A stretch of 64,000 nt of DNA from positions 160,354-224,353 of the forward strand of contig JAVGVS010000390.1 of assembly GCA_032718565.1 (NCBI GenBank), read 5' to 3'. Below the pieces are notes generated by a model that worked only from the letters and a program-made list of their open reading frames with translations, had not been told where the DNA came from and did not search any database. Both the position numbers and the translations under genes were made by a program. Shown here one piece after another: positions 48,701 to 59,435 of this stretch. Within the stretch, counting starts at the first letter, position 1. Every line of letters begins with the position of its first letter. The DNA is from Distichodus sexfasciatus. Its lineage: Eukaryota; Chordata; Actinopteri; Characiformes; Distichodontidae.

Positions 48701-51700
48701 ATGTGCAAACATCCGTACAAGCAGTGTATAATGTTAGTGCAAATAAGTGGTAGCAGTGCAGTGTCGTAACAACAGTTATTGAGGAGGAGAACGGAATCAG
48801 TTTCTCCACAGTCCAGGTGTGTGTGTGGGGGGAAGTGTGATGGCTGGGAGAGAGTTCAAAAGTCTGATGGCTTGTGGGGAAAAAGCTATCACGCATCCTG
48901 GAGGATCGAGACCTGATGCTGCGAAAGCGTCTACCAGATGGGAGGAGTGTGAAGAGTCTGTGTGAAGGGTGTGAGGGGTAGAGCACGATGCAGGAGGCCC
49001 TTCTGATGCAGCGCTTGTGGAAGATGTCCTGCAGCGGCGGAAGCGACGCTCCGATGATGTTGCCAGCTGCTTTGACGATCCTTTGAAGCCGCCTGATATC
49101 GGCAACAGTACTGTTACCGAACCAGGTGGAGATGCAGCTGGTCAGGACGCTCTCTATGGTGCCCCTGTAAAACAAGGTGAGGGTGGGAGGGGGCAGGTTG
49201 GCTCGCCTCAGCCGTCTCGGGAAGTGGAGACGCTGCTGGGCCTTTTTGGTGATGGAGGTGGTGTTGGTGGTCCAGGTGAGATCGTCTGAGATGTGAACTC
49301 CCAGGAACTTGGTGTTTTTTACAGTCTCAACCGTGAATGCTGAGTGGTGTGTGGGTGGAGCGAGTCCTCCTGAAGTCGACGATCATTTCCTTTGTTTTGT
49401 CCACATTCAGCGACAGGTTGTTCTCACTGCACCAGGCAGCCAGCTGCTGAACCTCATCTCTGTACGCCGACTCATCGTTGTTGCTGATGAGCCCCACCAC
49501 GGTCGTGTCATCGGCGAATTTGATGATGTGGTTTGAGCTGTGCAGGGCGGTGCAGTCGTGTGTCAGGAGTGTGAACAAACGTGGACTGAGAACGCAACCC
49601 TGAGGAGCTGCGGTGCTCAGCCTGATGGTGCTGGAAACATTATCGCTGATTCGGACGGACTGAGGTCTCTCTGACAGGAAATCCAGAATCCAGTTGCAGA
49701 GTGAGGTGCTCAGTCCCAGCTTGCTCAGTTTCACACACAGTCTTTGGGGGATGATGGTGTTGAATGCTGAACTAAAGTCTATGAACAGCAATCTAACATA
49801 AGAGTCTTTATTTTCCAAGTGTGAGAGGGAAAGGTGAAGTGCAGTGGATATCGCATCCTCAGTCGACCTGTTTGTGCGATAGGCAAACTGCAGGGGGTCC
49901 AGTGGGCGGGGGAGGTTGCTTTTCACCTGTGCCATGACAAGTCTCTCAAGGCACTTCATGGTGATGAGGGTCAGAGCGATGGGACGGTAGTCGTTCAGGC
50001 AGGAAACTGAAGATTTCTTTGGCACTGGGATGATGGTGGTGGTTCACGCTAGAACGATCATCTGGCTCAGCGAAGTGTTGAAGATGTCTGTGAACACCTC
50101 GGCTAGCTAATCAGCGCAGTCTCTCAGCACACGACCTGGAATGTTGTCTGGACCGGCAGCTTTTCGTGGGTTGACCTTGGCGAAGGTTGTCCTCACATCA
50201 GCTGCAGGCAGAGAGATGATCTGGTCGGTAATGGGAGGCGTTGCTTTCGTCATGTACGTGTTGTTCAGTGCATCAAACCGTGCGTAGAACTTGTTCAGTT
50301 CCTCAGGGAGTGCGGCATCCCCCTCACAGCTGCTTGGTGCTGGCTTGTACTAGGTGACAGCCTGAATGCCCTGCCATAAACTGCGAGTCTTTTGTGTCAT
50401 TGAAGTGGTTTTGGATCTTTTTTGCGTGCGCTCGCTTTGCTTGATGGATAGAGCGAGAGAGGTTAGCCCTGGCTTTTCTGAGGGCAGCTTTACTTCCGGA
50501 CTGGAAAGCAGTATCTCTCTCTTAGCAGAGCACGCACCTGTGTTGTGAACCAGGGCTTCTCGTTGGCTCTAGTATTGATGTTCTTCAGGACGGTAACATC
50601 CTCTATGCACTTGGAGATGTAGCAAGTCACAGATTCTGCAAACTCGTCCAGGTTAACGCAGCTGTGGTACGTCGCCGCCTCTTTAAAAACATTCCAGTCC
50701 GTGCACTCAAAGCAGTCCTGGAGTGCTGAGACAGCTCCACTGGGCCAGACTCTGATGGTTTTCCTGGCAGGTCTTGTGCGTTTCAGCAGCGTTGAGTATG
50801 CGGGCAGGAGCATCACTGTAGCGTGGTCAGAAGAGCCGATGTGTGGGCGCGCTGCTGCTTTGTAGGCACCACGCACGTTGGTGTAAACTTTATCCAGGCA
50901 GTTCTCCCCTCTCGTAGCAAAGGCCACATGTTGATGGAATTTGGGGAGAACTGACTTCAGGTTCGCGTGGTTGAAGTCGCCGGCGATGATGAAAAATCCG
51001 TCCGGGTGCGCGGGGTGAAGCTTGTTGATAGCCTCGTACAGTTCGGCTAGCGCCAGGTTAGCATTAGCGCTAGGCGGCAGGTACACGGCTACGACTAGCA
51101 CCACGGAGAATTCTCTCGGCAGGTAAAACGGGCGGCACTTTATGACGAGAAACTATCTGTGGTGAGCAGTGGTGACACACTTCAGCAGCGTTCGTGCACC
51201 AGAGTTGGTTAATGTAGACGCACAAACCGCCTCCGCGGCTTTTACCAGACAAAGAGGCTTCTCTGTCGGCCCGATAGCATGCTAGCCCGTTTAGCAGGAT
51301 AGCTGAGTTCGCGATGTCCGCGTACAGCCACATTTCTGTGAAAATAAAAACGCAGCCATTCTTTATCTCGCGCTGGCTTGATTGCTGGAGCCACAGATAG
51401 TCCATTTTGTTGTACAGTGAGCGGACGTTGGAGAGCAGGACAGATGGAAGTGCCGGTCGGGCTGGGTTAGCTTTTAGCCTCGTGCTAACGCCTGCATACT
51501 TGCCCCGCTTTTGTTTACATGAGCAGTGCTTGCGTTTCGGCCAGCTGCGCCTCGTTGTCTCGCCCAGGCTCCGTAGCGTCTCCGACGGCAGATTTGGCGG
51601 AGGAATTGTGCATTTTCTTCCGATTTTGAGCAGGATGTGTCTGTTATAGGTGATACTCATCGTACTTGATCGCAAACAAAACGGAAAGTAGACAGAAACG

Positions 51701-53235
51701 GACGAGAATCAGTATAAATAAACTGAATTCACCGGAGCGCTTTTAGCTGCTGCCTGCTCGTGGCGCCGCCGCCGTCGTGGCAGTCGTCTTTATGTAATTT
51801 TATTTTTGACAATACATTCTTTCAACAATAAAAGTAATATTTAAATATGTACGTTTTTGCATTTTTTCAGCTTCAAAATAAATGCAATTGAATTTTGTGA
51901 ACAAAATACACTACTTTCGTACTGTTCGTTTTTTATTTTTAATATGTTATTTCATGCTGTCCTCAGGATGTGGCCACGGGCCGGGCTATGCCCAGGTCTG
52001 GTCTAGAGGTTCACATATTAATGATGTCGTCCAAGCATCACTGATGAGCCTAGAGGCATGGTTTATAAGTTACAGAAAATACATTGTTCTTGAAATCAGC
52101 ATAACAAAGCCTCTCACAGACAAGTGAGTGATTATTTGTCATTGTGAACACACCACAGCACAGCGCACAGTGCACCACAAACCGGTCTGGGATTAATGTG
52201 TTTTAAGCGTATTAGATGTTTGTATTGTTATCTTTGTATTTCTACTGTTAATATTTCTATTATTGGTTGGTCTAAGGCAGTGGACTAGTAGTCAAAAATG
52301 ATGGAAACATAAACAAATAAAACCTCTATATAATTCCAAAGGTGCACTCTATATGAGAATTACAAGATGAAGTTACGTTAATTTGAAGATCTTGAAGAAA
52401 TCATTCATGCTTAAATACCGCTTTAAAACAATGTGTCATGCTTCGGCTTACTTACCCATTATTGTGAGCAAGATCTTCCTGCTGCTGATACCTGGCACCT
52501 TCTTCACCTTACATTGGTAGGTGCCTGTGTCAGTAGCTTTGAGACCCAAAAGGTTGATGGATGCATCACCATTCTTAGGATCAGGGGAGTTGAAGTGGAC
52601 CCTTCCCTTCAGAGGAGGGTAATAGTTCTCGTATGCTCTATCACCAGAGTATAGGATAACCTGGAGGTATATAGAGAGAGGTAGGATCTCAAGCATGACA
52701 CCATGCCATTTGACATGACAGTGACAGTGAAACTCTTCCTAGAGCTTGTTGCTAAGCAAATGAGGAAATAGGATTTAGGTCAGAAATTTGGCCAAGACCT
52801 TCAATGAGCAGTGTGCTGTCACCAAGCACTGCTCAATGCTTCTACACATATTGCATTTTGTTTTGAAGCAGAGTCATATGATGAGTAGACTAACTCTGGT
52901 TACCATGCTTGATTAATGCTGGACTAGTGTGCCTAATCATGAAGTCACTAATTATTTCATACTCCTGATAATGCAAGCTGACTTAATCATGTCAAGGGTA
53001 TCACCCAACAAGTCCAAAGAGAAGACTATAACTGCAAGCAGTTATCAACGGAGTCCGAGCACCGGAGTTAAAATGTAAATGAACGTCTTGGTGTACATGT
53101 CATTTTTGATGTGTGTGGTCAGAGGACTATCCCACATCAGCAGTCCAAAGGGTTTCTACCAAACTTGTACAGTGTAGGCTCTACTACATGAAACATATGT
53201 AGCACTGTTTTAAAAAAATAAATAAATAAATAAAA

Positions 53236-53282
<47 letters not shown>

Positions 53283-55705
53283 ATTAATACAATAATAATA
53301 ATAATTTCTGAACCCTATTGCTTACTTTGTTTTTTTCAAATTATAAATAACAACAACAACAGTAATAATAATAATACTATATATTCCTCATAATAAAAGT
53401 CAAACCAGAGCCAAACTAAACAAGTTATAGCTACACTTCATCTAGGCTCTGTTTAGCAAAAAGTTGTGTACAGAATTTGATAACACAAACGGTTATGCTA
53501 AAGTTATTCATCACCAATTTATAAGTGCCACGGTGGCCTATAAATATTGTAAGGGCTTCCATGAAAACATCCCAATGTAAACCAAACTTGGACACGAGCC
53601 AAAATTGTGCAATCTGACTACTAGGGGGCGCTCAAGATAAAAAATTCTGTAATTTTGCTGGAGTCTTCATCTATCTGCACTCCTGGGTCGATTCCTGCAA
53701 ATATTGCTATGACTGCTCATAGGGGCGCCTAGGCGTAGCCTCATAGAAAAACATCCAAACAATGTTAATGTTACAATGTTAAAATGGATATTCATTTAAC
53801 AAAAAAGTCATATTTGACAAAACATTTCTGAATATTTTGAAATGTTTATTATTCGTAGAGAACTGATTTCAGAATTAAGGTGTGCGTACTAAAGCAATAC
53901 CAGTCTGGATGAGTTAACCATGCATGCTGTGAATAAAGTGGCTCTGGCTCTGAGCACTTTGAGCACTTCAGTTGTGTAAAAAAAAATATTTCAGCAGGAT
54001 GGGGCCAAGTGAAAATGTTTTTCTTCCCAACTGCTGCATACAGCTCACCTCAATTTCATCATCAATTACTTGATGAAGATGAACTTCCCATTCAGATCAT
54101 TGTTTTCATTAGAAGTGGCTTTGCTACTGGCTCTTTACAAGTTGACTATTGTGACACTGACCATTGTGACATCGCAGAGATTATGTCTGCTGCAGAAGCA
54201 GGACATTTCTCTGGGAGGATTGGTGCTGTCATCCTACCACTCTCGCTGATCACTCAAGTTTGCCGACGGTGTTTTGGCATGATGCCGAGACCACTGGAAG
54301 CCCTCATGTCTGTGCTACCTTCCTGCTCTCTCTTTTTAGCCAGGCTGCCATAGTTACTTTAGCATTGCCGGAGGTTAGGTGTAGGGCACTAACTCTCTTT
54401 CTTCTTTTTTTCCCGAGCTGTTCCCGAGCTGACGCTTGACAGACCGAACCCTCACTGGGACTCTATGGAGACGTCCCGAGCTGACGCTTGACCGACTGAA
54501 CCCTCACCGGGACTCTATGGAGATGTCATCATCTGGAACCAGCTGGGACTTTTCGGACCCTATGGACTTGAACTGAATTAGCAGTTTAATATTGAACTAA
54601 TTTTAGCTTAATGTTGCTGAGGGGATCTTGCAAGTGGGCCAGTAACGACTCGAAAGCATCCCTTGGACTATTTTTCCTTGCCACTGTTGCCTCAGGCTTG
54701 CTTGTTGGGGGTTTAGGCCGGTTATATGTAAATTGCTTTGTGAGAATGACTGTTGTTAAGAGCGCTATATAAATAAATTTTAATTGAATTGAAAAAAATT
54801 GTTGTATAGTGACTCCTTACAATTGTTCCACCTGACTTGAACTTGAACACCTGTATTAGCTTTTCCTTTGCTAAGAGTTTATACATGTAATTTCTGATTA
54901 GAATATTAGTTTTATAACAAAATAACATTTTGCTAGTTTTACACTAGTTGTACCACCTGACAAGGAAACTATAACAGCCTACATATGAGCTGTATGTAGT
55001 AACTAATTTTATCAGTATTTGAAAGAGATTTACATTTTCACCCAGTCATAAATGTCAGTTGGGGTCCTCTAGAAGATGCAATGTCTTGTTTACTACTATT
55101 ATTTCTTCGTAATAAAAGGATGCTGACATTTGTCAACACACAAAATGTTTTTAAGTTATCCCAACAGCTTTAAAACTATTGGTATTTGTTTTATTTGAAA
55201 GGTTTCAAACATAAAATCATGCCAAAGTATATTATTTTAAACTTATTAATCATTAAAGTACCATTTTTATGGTTTTTATAGTCTGTTCATTTGCACAGAC
55301 GGTTGTGCCACCTGACATTTTGGGGTTTGAAGATGCCAAAACATAAAAGCATGTAAATTATCTAAGTGTACTCAAACTTTATTCAGACTAAACAGGTTTT
55401 ATAGAATAAATGTATGCATCTCATGAATTGATTAAATTGTTTTTTAAAAAAATGGACACAAAACCTGGACACAAAAATATGTCATATCATTGGAGCCAGG
55501 CAGACAAAACTGCATTTGTTTAAGAATGTCTTAATGCTTACCACATTCTCCTCTTTTTGGTTGTCAGGAGGTTGAAGGCTCCATTCAATGTCCAGAGGTC
55601 CTGAGTCTTCGGAGGCAAGGCTAAACTGGCAGTCAAGTTTCACCCCCTCTCCACTGGCCTTTTCTATGGAAGTGGGTCCTGTCGAAGTGATTTCCAGACC
55701 TTGCA
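39513..55705 (-). CDS. cxadr: CXADR, coxsackievirus and adenovirus receptor homologue (exons 2-7)
   Basis: CXADR is a type I membrane adhesion protein of tight junctions and intercalated discs. It has a V-type Ig domain, a C2-type Ig domain, one transmembrane helix and a tail that binds PDZ proteins. Six exons with consistent phases give about 350 residues; human has 365 including a signal peptide. Both Ig1 cysteines (LDCQF, YQCKV), four Ig2 cysteines (KCYIE, LKCKS, YRCTV, EECVL), the helix VIAGSIILVLLVLLLIALIL followed by CCC (palmitoylation site in the family), and the C-terminus SRMGAIPVMIPAQSRDGSIV are present. The tail identifies CXADR rather than CLMP or ESAM. The signal-peptide exon was not found up to 64000 and is probably in the repeat-rich right part or beyond. 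Introns are loaded with transposons. Confidence 0.95.
40440..42133. mobile_element. Non-autonomous hAT-like element with AACACA flanks
   Basis: It begins CAGGGTATCTGCACA and ends with the inverse of CAGGGTCCCCACAGATAC. AACACA flanks both ends (40434-40439 and 42134-42139). ATCGATTAATCGAGTATTCG inside is shared with the copies at 19345-20045 and, more weakly, 3082-4190. No transposase is seen. Confidence 0.8.
42145..42375. repeat. Widespread vertebrate LINE-tail-like repeat
   Basis: ATTTAGAGTCGCCAATTAACC followed by TTTGGACTGTGGGAGGAAAC is a wording I know from a common fish and amphibian dispersed repeat (3' region of a non-LTR element). The family name is not certain. Confidence 0.6.
42480..46050. 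repeat. Swarm of the GGTTCCAAGCACGAAGTGC repeat family
   Basis: The terminal motif (AGCACTTCGTGCT core, itself palindromic, with CCTATTGTTTTCGTT beside it) occurs about ten times in both orientations: 42485-42640, 43560-43600, 44095-44250 and 45655-46040. The internal body (GCAGTTATCAAC, CATCAGCAGTCCAAAGGG, TAGCGCCACCTA) appears at 43140-43400 and 44270-44700. 45230-45440 is an L2 3' tail inserted among them. Confidence 0.75.
45225..45440 (+). mobile_element. L2 LINE 3' tail
   Basis: CTTGCTTGTTGGGGGTTTAG and AGCACTATATAAATAAATTTGAATTGAATTG match the 3' end of the L2 at 37470-37615. Confidence 0.8.
46077..46215 (-). CDS. cxadr: CXADR exon 6 (transmembrane)
   Basis: 139 bp. It encodes PNTAG, a 20-residue hydrophobic helix, CCC and KKYEKEISYEI. 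The acceptor is TTTCTAG and the donor GTAACG. Confidence 0.95.
46694..46822. mobile_element. 129-bp hairpin element flanked by TTAA
   Basis: Arms 46689-46751 and 46765-46827 are inverse copies over 63 bases with one mismatch, around a 13-base loop. TTAA lies at 46690-46693 and 46823-46826, the duplication expected of piggyBac or Kolobok elements. It sits in a CXADR intron. Confidence 0.85.
46966..47088 (-). CDS. cxadr: CXADR exon 5 (Ig2, C-terminal half)
   Basis: 123 bp with SGTYRCTVKNPVG and EECVLQLSV, the last strands of the C2 domain. The acceptor is CTCCCATAG and the donor GTGAGT. Confidence 0.94.
47229..47384 (-). CDS. cxadr: CXADR exon 4 (Ig2, N-terminal half)
   Basis: 156 bp with RPSRPKCYIEGPSYVG, VLKCKSTEG and PLQYIWEK. 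The acceptor TTTTTCTTGAG was chosen because it alone keeps phase with exon 3; a nearer CTCTAG would break it. Confidence 0.93.
47721..47862. mobile_element. Tc1/mariner-type MITE
   Basis: ACAGTGCCCTGAGTATTTGC and the inverse at the other end pair over about 40 bases (TTCCTGATTTCTTATTTT), bounded by TA. It is about 140 bp long and non-coding. Confidence 0.8.
49327..50025 (-). pseudogene. LINE reverse transcriptase domain
   Basis: LNDYRPIALT, QFAYRTNRSTEDA, FIDFSSAFNTI (motif A), PQGCVLSP (motif B) and IKFADDTTVVG (motif C) are in order in one frame of 232 residues. The 5' and 3' continuations are in other frames (48675-49175 holds the C-terminal part), so the polyprotein is interrupted. Confidence 0.9.
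50490..51675 (-). pseudogene. LINE endonuclease domain (two frames)
   Basis: 51070-51675 reads SNVRSLYNKMDYL, FTEMWL and GGGLCVYIN; 50490-51104 reads AGDFNHANL and SSDHATVMLLPAY. These are the successive APE-nuclease motifs with the catalytic Glu, Asp/Asn and Asp-His. A frameshift separates them near 51090. The linker VWPSGAVSALQDCFECTDW follows. Confidence 0.85.
52456..52660 (-). CDS. cxadr: CXADR exon 3 (Ig1, C-terminal half)
   Basis: 205 bp with VILYSGDRAYENYYPPLKG, DASINL and TGTYQCKVKK. The acceptor is ATACCTCCAG and the donor GTAAGT. Confidence 0.96.
53028..53760 (+). repeat. Body of the GGTCCAAGCAC repeat family, second copy
   Basis: GCAAGCAGTTATCAACGGAG, CCCACATCAGCAGTCCAAAG and GGGTTTCTACCAAACTTGTA match 44270-44470 and 56070-56290. 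An (AAAT)n run interrupts it at 53215-53285. Confidence 0.7.
53215..53285. repeat. AAAT microsatellite
   Basis: About 17 AAAT units in a CXADR intron. Confidence 0.95.
54190..54795 (+). mobile_element. L2 LINE 3' fragment
   Basis: ATCATCTGGAACCAGCTGGGA, GGCTTGCTTGTTGGGGGTTT and GAGCGCTATATAAATAAATTTTAATTG match the 3' end of the L2 at 37190-37615. A short segment (54420-54520) is duplicated in tandem. Confidence 0.8.
55542..55705 (-). CDS. cxadr: CXADR exon 2 (Ig1, N-terminal half)
   Basis: 164 bp with ASGEGVKLDCQF, SGPLDIEW and PPDNQKEENV. The start uses the acceptor TTGGTTAG; an alternative AG lies 6 bases inward. The upstream signal-peptide exon is unidentified. Confidence 0.93.
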
Positions 55706-56069
55706 CTAACCAAACACACAAACACACACACACTTACTTGTAGCATACAGGGACTGTGGAGTGCACATTGCATAAGTAAATACTTCCTGAGCTTTGTATT
55801 ATATAGTCAAGCCTCAAGGTGGAATCATATCAGCAGTACATATTCAATATGAAACACACATGAAACCAGTAATAATCTTTGTTTAAAGGAAATAATGTAC
55901 GTTGTATTTATGGGTGATTTCATAGCAGGGACAATGCACATTCTGCACTTATCTAACTCGTCACCCAACAATAAATGCTGTAATAGTGTTTACTGTACAT
56001 CTGAGGCCTTGTTAAATGGGAAGTACAATAAATAAGGTAAAATAACAATACAGCAATTTAAAATAAACA

Positions 56070-56575
56070 ATAGAACTGCAAGCAGTTATCAATGGGGTCC
56101 AAGCACTGGCGCAGGCGGCCTCCCGGGCGCTGTTGATCCATATGGTTCAAGAGATATGATCCAAAACGTAAATGAACATATTGTAGCACACCCTCTTGGT
56201 GGACATGTATCATTTTTGATGTGTGTTCAGAGGGCCATCCCACATCAGCAGTCCAAAGGGTTTCTACCAAACTTGTACAGTGCAGGCTGTACTACATGAA
56301 ACGTATAGCAATGTGTAGTCATTGTCATAGGCAGTGCCCCATTCAAGCAATCATAGACATATTTTAGGATTTGACTCAGAAGTACATATAGATGAAGTCT
56401 ACCAATTTTCAGATTTTTATCTTGAGCGGTTCTTGAGATACTAACATGATTCTGTCATAGGGCCCCCCATTGATCAGATTGCATCTGCATTGGCTGGAGT
56501 CCAAAAGCAGTCATAGCCACATTTTAGGAATTGACTCGTGAGTGGAGATAGATGACTTCGTGCTTGGACCCCTAA
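56070..56575 (+). repeat. GGTCCAAGCAC repeat family, third copy
   Basis: It starts GAACTGCAAGCAGTTATCAA, carries the shared body and ends CTTCGTGCTTGGACCCCTAA, so it is the most complete copy with both head and end. Confidence 0.75.
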
Positions 56576-56599
56576 CAATAATTATAAAAAATCTGAACG

Positions 56600-57815
56600 A
56601 AAAGAATTAGCATTCAATCCAAGTCGAAAAAAGCATGGCTAAAATAACTATAGCAGCATGGCTAAAAGGGACAGCTGAAAGGTAACAGAGGCATGAGGGC
56701 GTCCAGTGGTTTCGGTGTCAGGCCAAACCACTGAAACAAAGTGATCGCATGAGATTGGCAAGATGACGGCAGCAATCCCCCGCTTTCACCTTTAATCTTA
56801 AATGACCATGAACCCCCAGACCTCAGCTTTGCCTAAAAAGGGGACTTTAATATCCACAGGAAGGTCTTAAGTCTTGACTTAAAAACAGACTGTTTTTCAT
56901 CTCTGAACCCAGAACATTTTGATGCTTTATGAGCAAAGGATCTTAACCCCAAAGTAACATTCTTCAGTCTGGGTCATAATAAAAGGGTGTACTGCGATTG
57001 AAGCTGCAAGTTGGATTGCAGTATAAATGAGGTCACTCATATTTGGCAATGTCTCACAATTGAACGAAGGCATTGTGTGTAATGTTAGAAACGTACATCA
57101 AGTGAAAGATCAGGATTTTTTGTACACCAAGGCTTTTACCAACAGTACTTGGTACAATGGATAATCCATCTAGAATGTCCATAGTATCTGATAGTTGACT
57201 TCTGGTGACTTAAGTGCCAGTAAAAGGAACCTCAGTCTAGATTTTGCTGGAGTAAGTTTTTTGATGTCAAGTAAACATTCTTCCATCTTCTTTAGTCTTT
57301 CTGTCTTCTAGTTTGGCCTATATATATACACTGTAACTATGTATTGTCCACAAAACAATCAAAACTAACGCTCCGAACTAATGCTTACAAAAAACAGTCT
57401 AAAGGCAGCATGTTAGCAAAAATAACAAGGGGCCTAAGACCAAACCTTGTGGGACCCCAAATCTGAACTTGACATGTTCTGAAAAATCCCTTTTTATATT
57501 CACATACTGATAGCGGCCTGAAAGATAGGATTTGAACCACTTTGTGCCACTTCCCTGATACCAATAGCATGTTCATGCCTATCTAAGAGAATGCTATGAT
57601 CAATAGTATCACAAGCAGTACCCAGATCAAGCAGCACTAAAAGCAAGAAACAGCCTTGATCAGCAGATAGATCATTTACTACCTTTAACAGAGTAGTATC
57701 TGTACTATGGCTGGCTATAAAACCAGACCAAAATCTTTCATACATCTGATTTTCATGCAGAAACGAGGCTAGCTGATGAGCTACAAACAAGGCTTCAGTT
57801 TAATTTAGGTGCAAT
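56600..57815 (-). mobile_element. L2 LINE, 5'-truncated
   Basis: 57500-57790 on minus reads VAHQLASFLHENQMYERF, HSTDTTLLKV and LLDLGTACDTIDHSIL (RT motif A with the aspartate). The remainder to about 56640 matches L2 3' sequence with many stops. Confidence 0.8.
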
Positions 57816-58064
57816 ACTTAAACATTATAGTCAGCTATTAGTTCTCTGTTCGTCTCATTTTGAAAAGAGTGACTTTTTTCCACTATGGTGAATGCAGAAG
57901 GGCCTTGCATCAAAGTTGGTGTTAAACTCTGAAAGCAATACCATCCCGACAGTCGACAACTAGTGCACAGACCGTAAGCAAGATTGCCACCTGTCCCGGT
58001 TTTTATTGGTCTGAAGAATCTACCAGGATTGGTCTGAATCTACTCTACCAGGACACTGAATAGT

Positions 58065-59020
58065 AGTGGTGCAACGGATCAAAAAAACTCATGGTTCGGA
58101 TCGGATCACGGTTTTAAGTCACGGATCGGATCAATTTTCGGATCAGCAAAAAAAGACAAGACAAATTTAACTCTTCATTTATTTATTTAAGTATTTTTTG
58201 CCCATTAAAAAACATTCAACTATAATAATAATACAGTTATAATTACAGATAATTACAGTATTTCCTTAAATGTGGACACAATCAAAAACAACTTAAAATG
58301 CAATTTATCATTGCTTCTTACTTTGAATGTGGAGAGTGAAATAAAAACTAGCTTATGTCCACATCAAAAAAGAAGGAAGAAAGCAAAGCAGACCTGAGCT
58401 TCTAATTTCAAATTTTTGTGCCTGTGTGACTCTCATAGAGGGGCTTCGTATCTCCCACTCCGCTGTGATGTAATGAGCGGTCACAGTTACGTAGCTTTCC
58501 GTTGCCCTGGAGGTCCACCTGTCTGTAGTTAGGGCAACAGAAGATGCCTGGGACAGTTCAGCCATAACTTTAGACTTTTCCTGCTCATACATACTTGGGA
58601 CGATCTTGTCACCGACGGGATATCATAGCGTTGCTCAAGCGCGTTTATCATATGTTTAAACCCCTGTTTTGCACAACGGAATATGGCCTCATGTCTGCAG
58701 CTTTAGCCCAGTGGAATTGGGCAGCAAAGGGGTGCTTAAATGGCGCGGATATCAGCGGTTGTTGCGCAGCCTTTGTTTTGGCTCCTGTCACACCAGGGTG
58801 ATGTCGTTTCAAATGAGCGGCCATGCACGACGTGTTGCCAGTGTCATACGGTTTCCTCGTGCCACACTGTCGACAAACTGTGGTGGTTTTATCCACCACC
58901 CTTTTCCCATAAATTTTTTTAACGTGAAAGCCAAAATGCTCCCACACATGAGATTTAAGTGATCCTGGAGGTTTCTCGAGCTCCTCTGCTTGGAACAAAC
59001 GCTTTGTTTTATTCATTATA
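58065..59020 (-). pseudogene. hAT transposase remnant with BED zinc finger
   Basis: 58648-59016 encodes a BED finger: SHVWEHFGF, TTVCRQCGT, NTSCMAAHLKRHHP with Cys2-His2 ligands. 58353-58592 continues with VALTTDRWTSRATESYVTVT, the start of the catalytic core. A frameshift lies between (58595-58660). The 3' end at 58065 carries AGTGGTGCAACGGATC, a hAT terminal repeat. The rest of the core and the opposite end are missing. Confidence 0.8.
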
Positions 59021-59239
59021 CGATTTAACTAATGTATTTAGAGCAATGGGTAATTCTCTTTTCACAAACAGCACTGGCATGGGCTCGTTGTAGATTCACC
59101 ATGACATTATGTGAGATTAAATTGTCAAAGTGAATAGAAAGCTATCTGGGCAGGTTTGGTTTACGAAACACAGTAAAGAATCTAAGATATGTGTATAATC
59201 TATATGTGGGTTTCTCGTTGCGTATCCGTGTCAGTTTGG

Positions 59240-59435
59240 ATAAAACGCTTTGGGCAAAGGATACTGATAGCCAGGATCTCATTGGCAGCTGTTATGAAGG
59301 AGAAGTGTCCAACTACTGGCAGTGTGCTGGGATTCTACCTTGTTCATGAGTACCTCAGTTTAATACCTTTACCAGTCCGGGACTTGAACTGACAACCTTC
59401 TGATCACAAGGTCCAATCCCTAGCCTTACACTAGT
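59240..59435 (-). repeat. tRNA-derived SINE
   Basis: On minus, GATCAGAAGGTTGTCAGTTC followed by AAGTCCC gives a good B box, and the body reads CTGAGGTACTCATGAACAAG. It resembles the repeat at 26440-26530. Confidence 0.55.

Larger units (their letters stand above)
48150..51795 (-). mobile_element. Rex1/CR1-like LINE, near full length, disabled
   Basis: It runs on the minus strand, 5' end near 51795, and ends in a TAAG-type 3' repeat (CTTACTTACTTAC on minus) near 48165. It encodes an APE endonuclease and a reverse transcriptase in broken frames. About 3.6 kb long, it is inserted in the MITE described above. Confidence 0.85.
47963..52000 (+). mobile_element. hAT-type MITE split by a LINE, perfect 8-bp target duplication
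   Basis: It starts CAAGGGTGGGCAATTAATTT and ends CCAGGTCTG; GTCTAGAG flanks both sides exactly (47955-47962 and 52001-52008). The outer parts align with the 407-bp copy at 8256-8662, while the middle (about 48150-51795) is a LINE. Confidence 0.92.
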
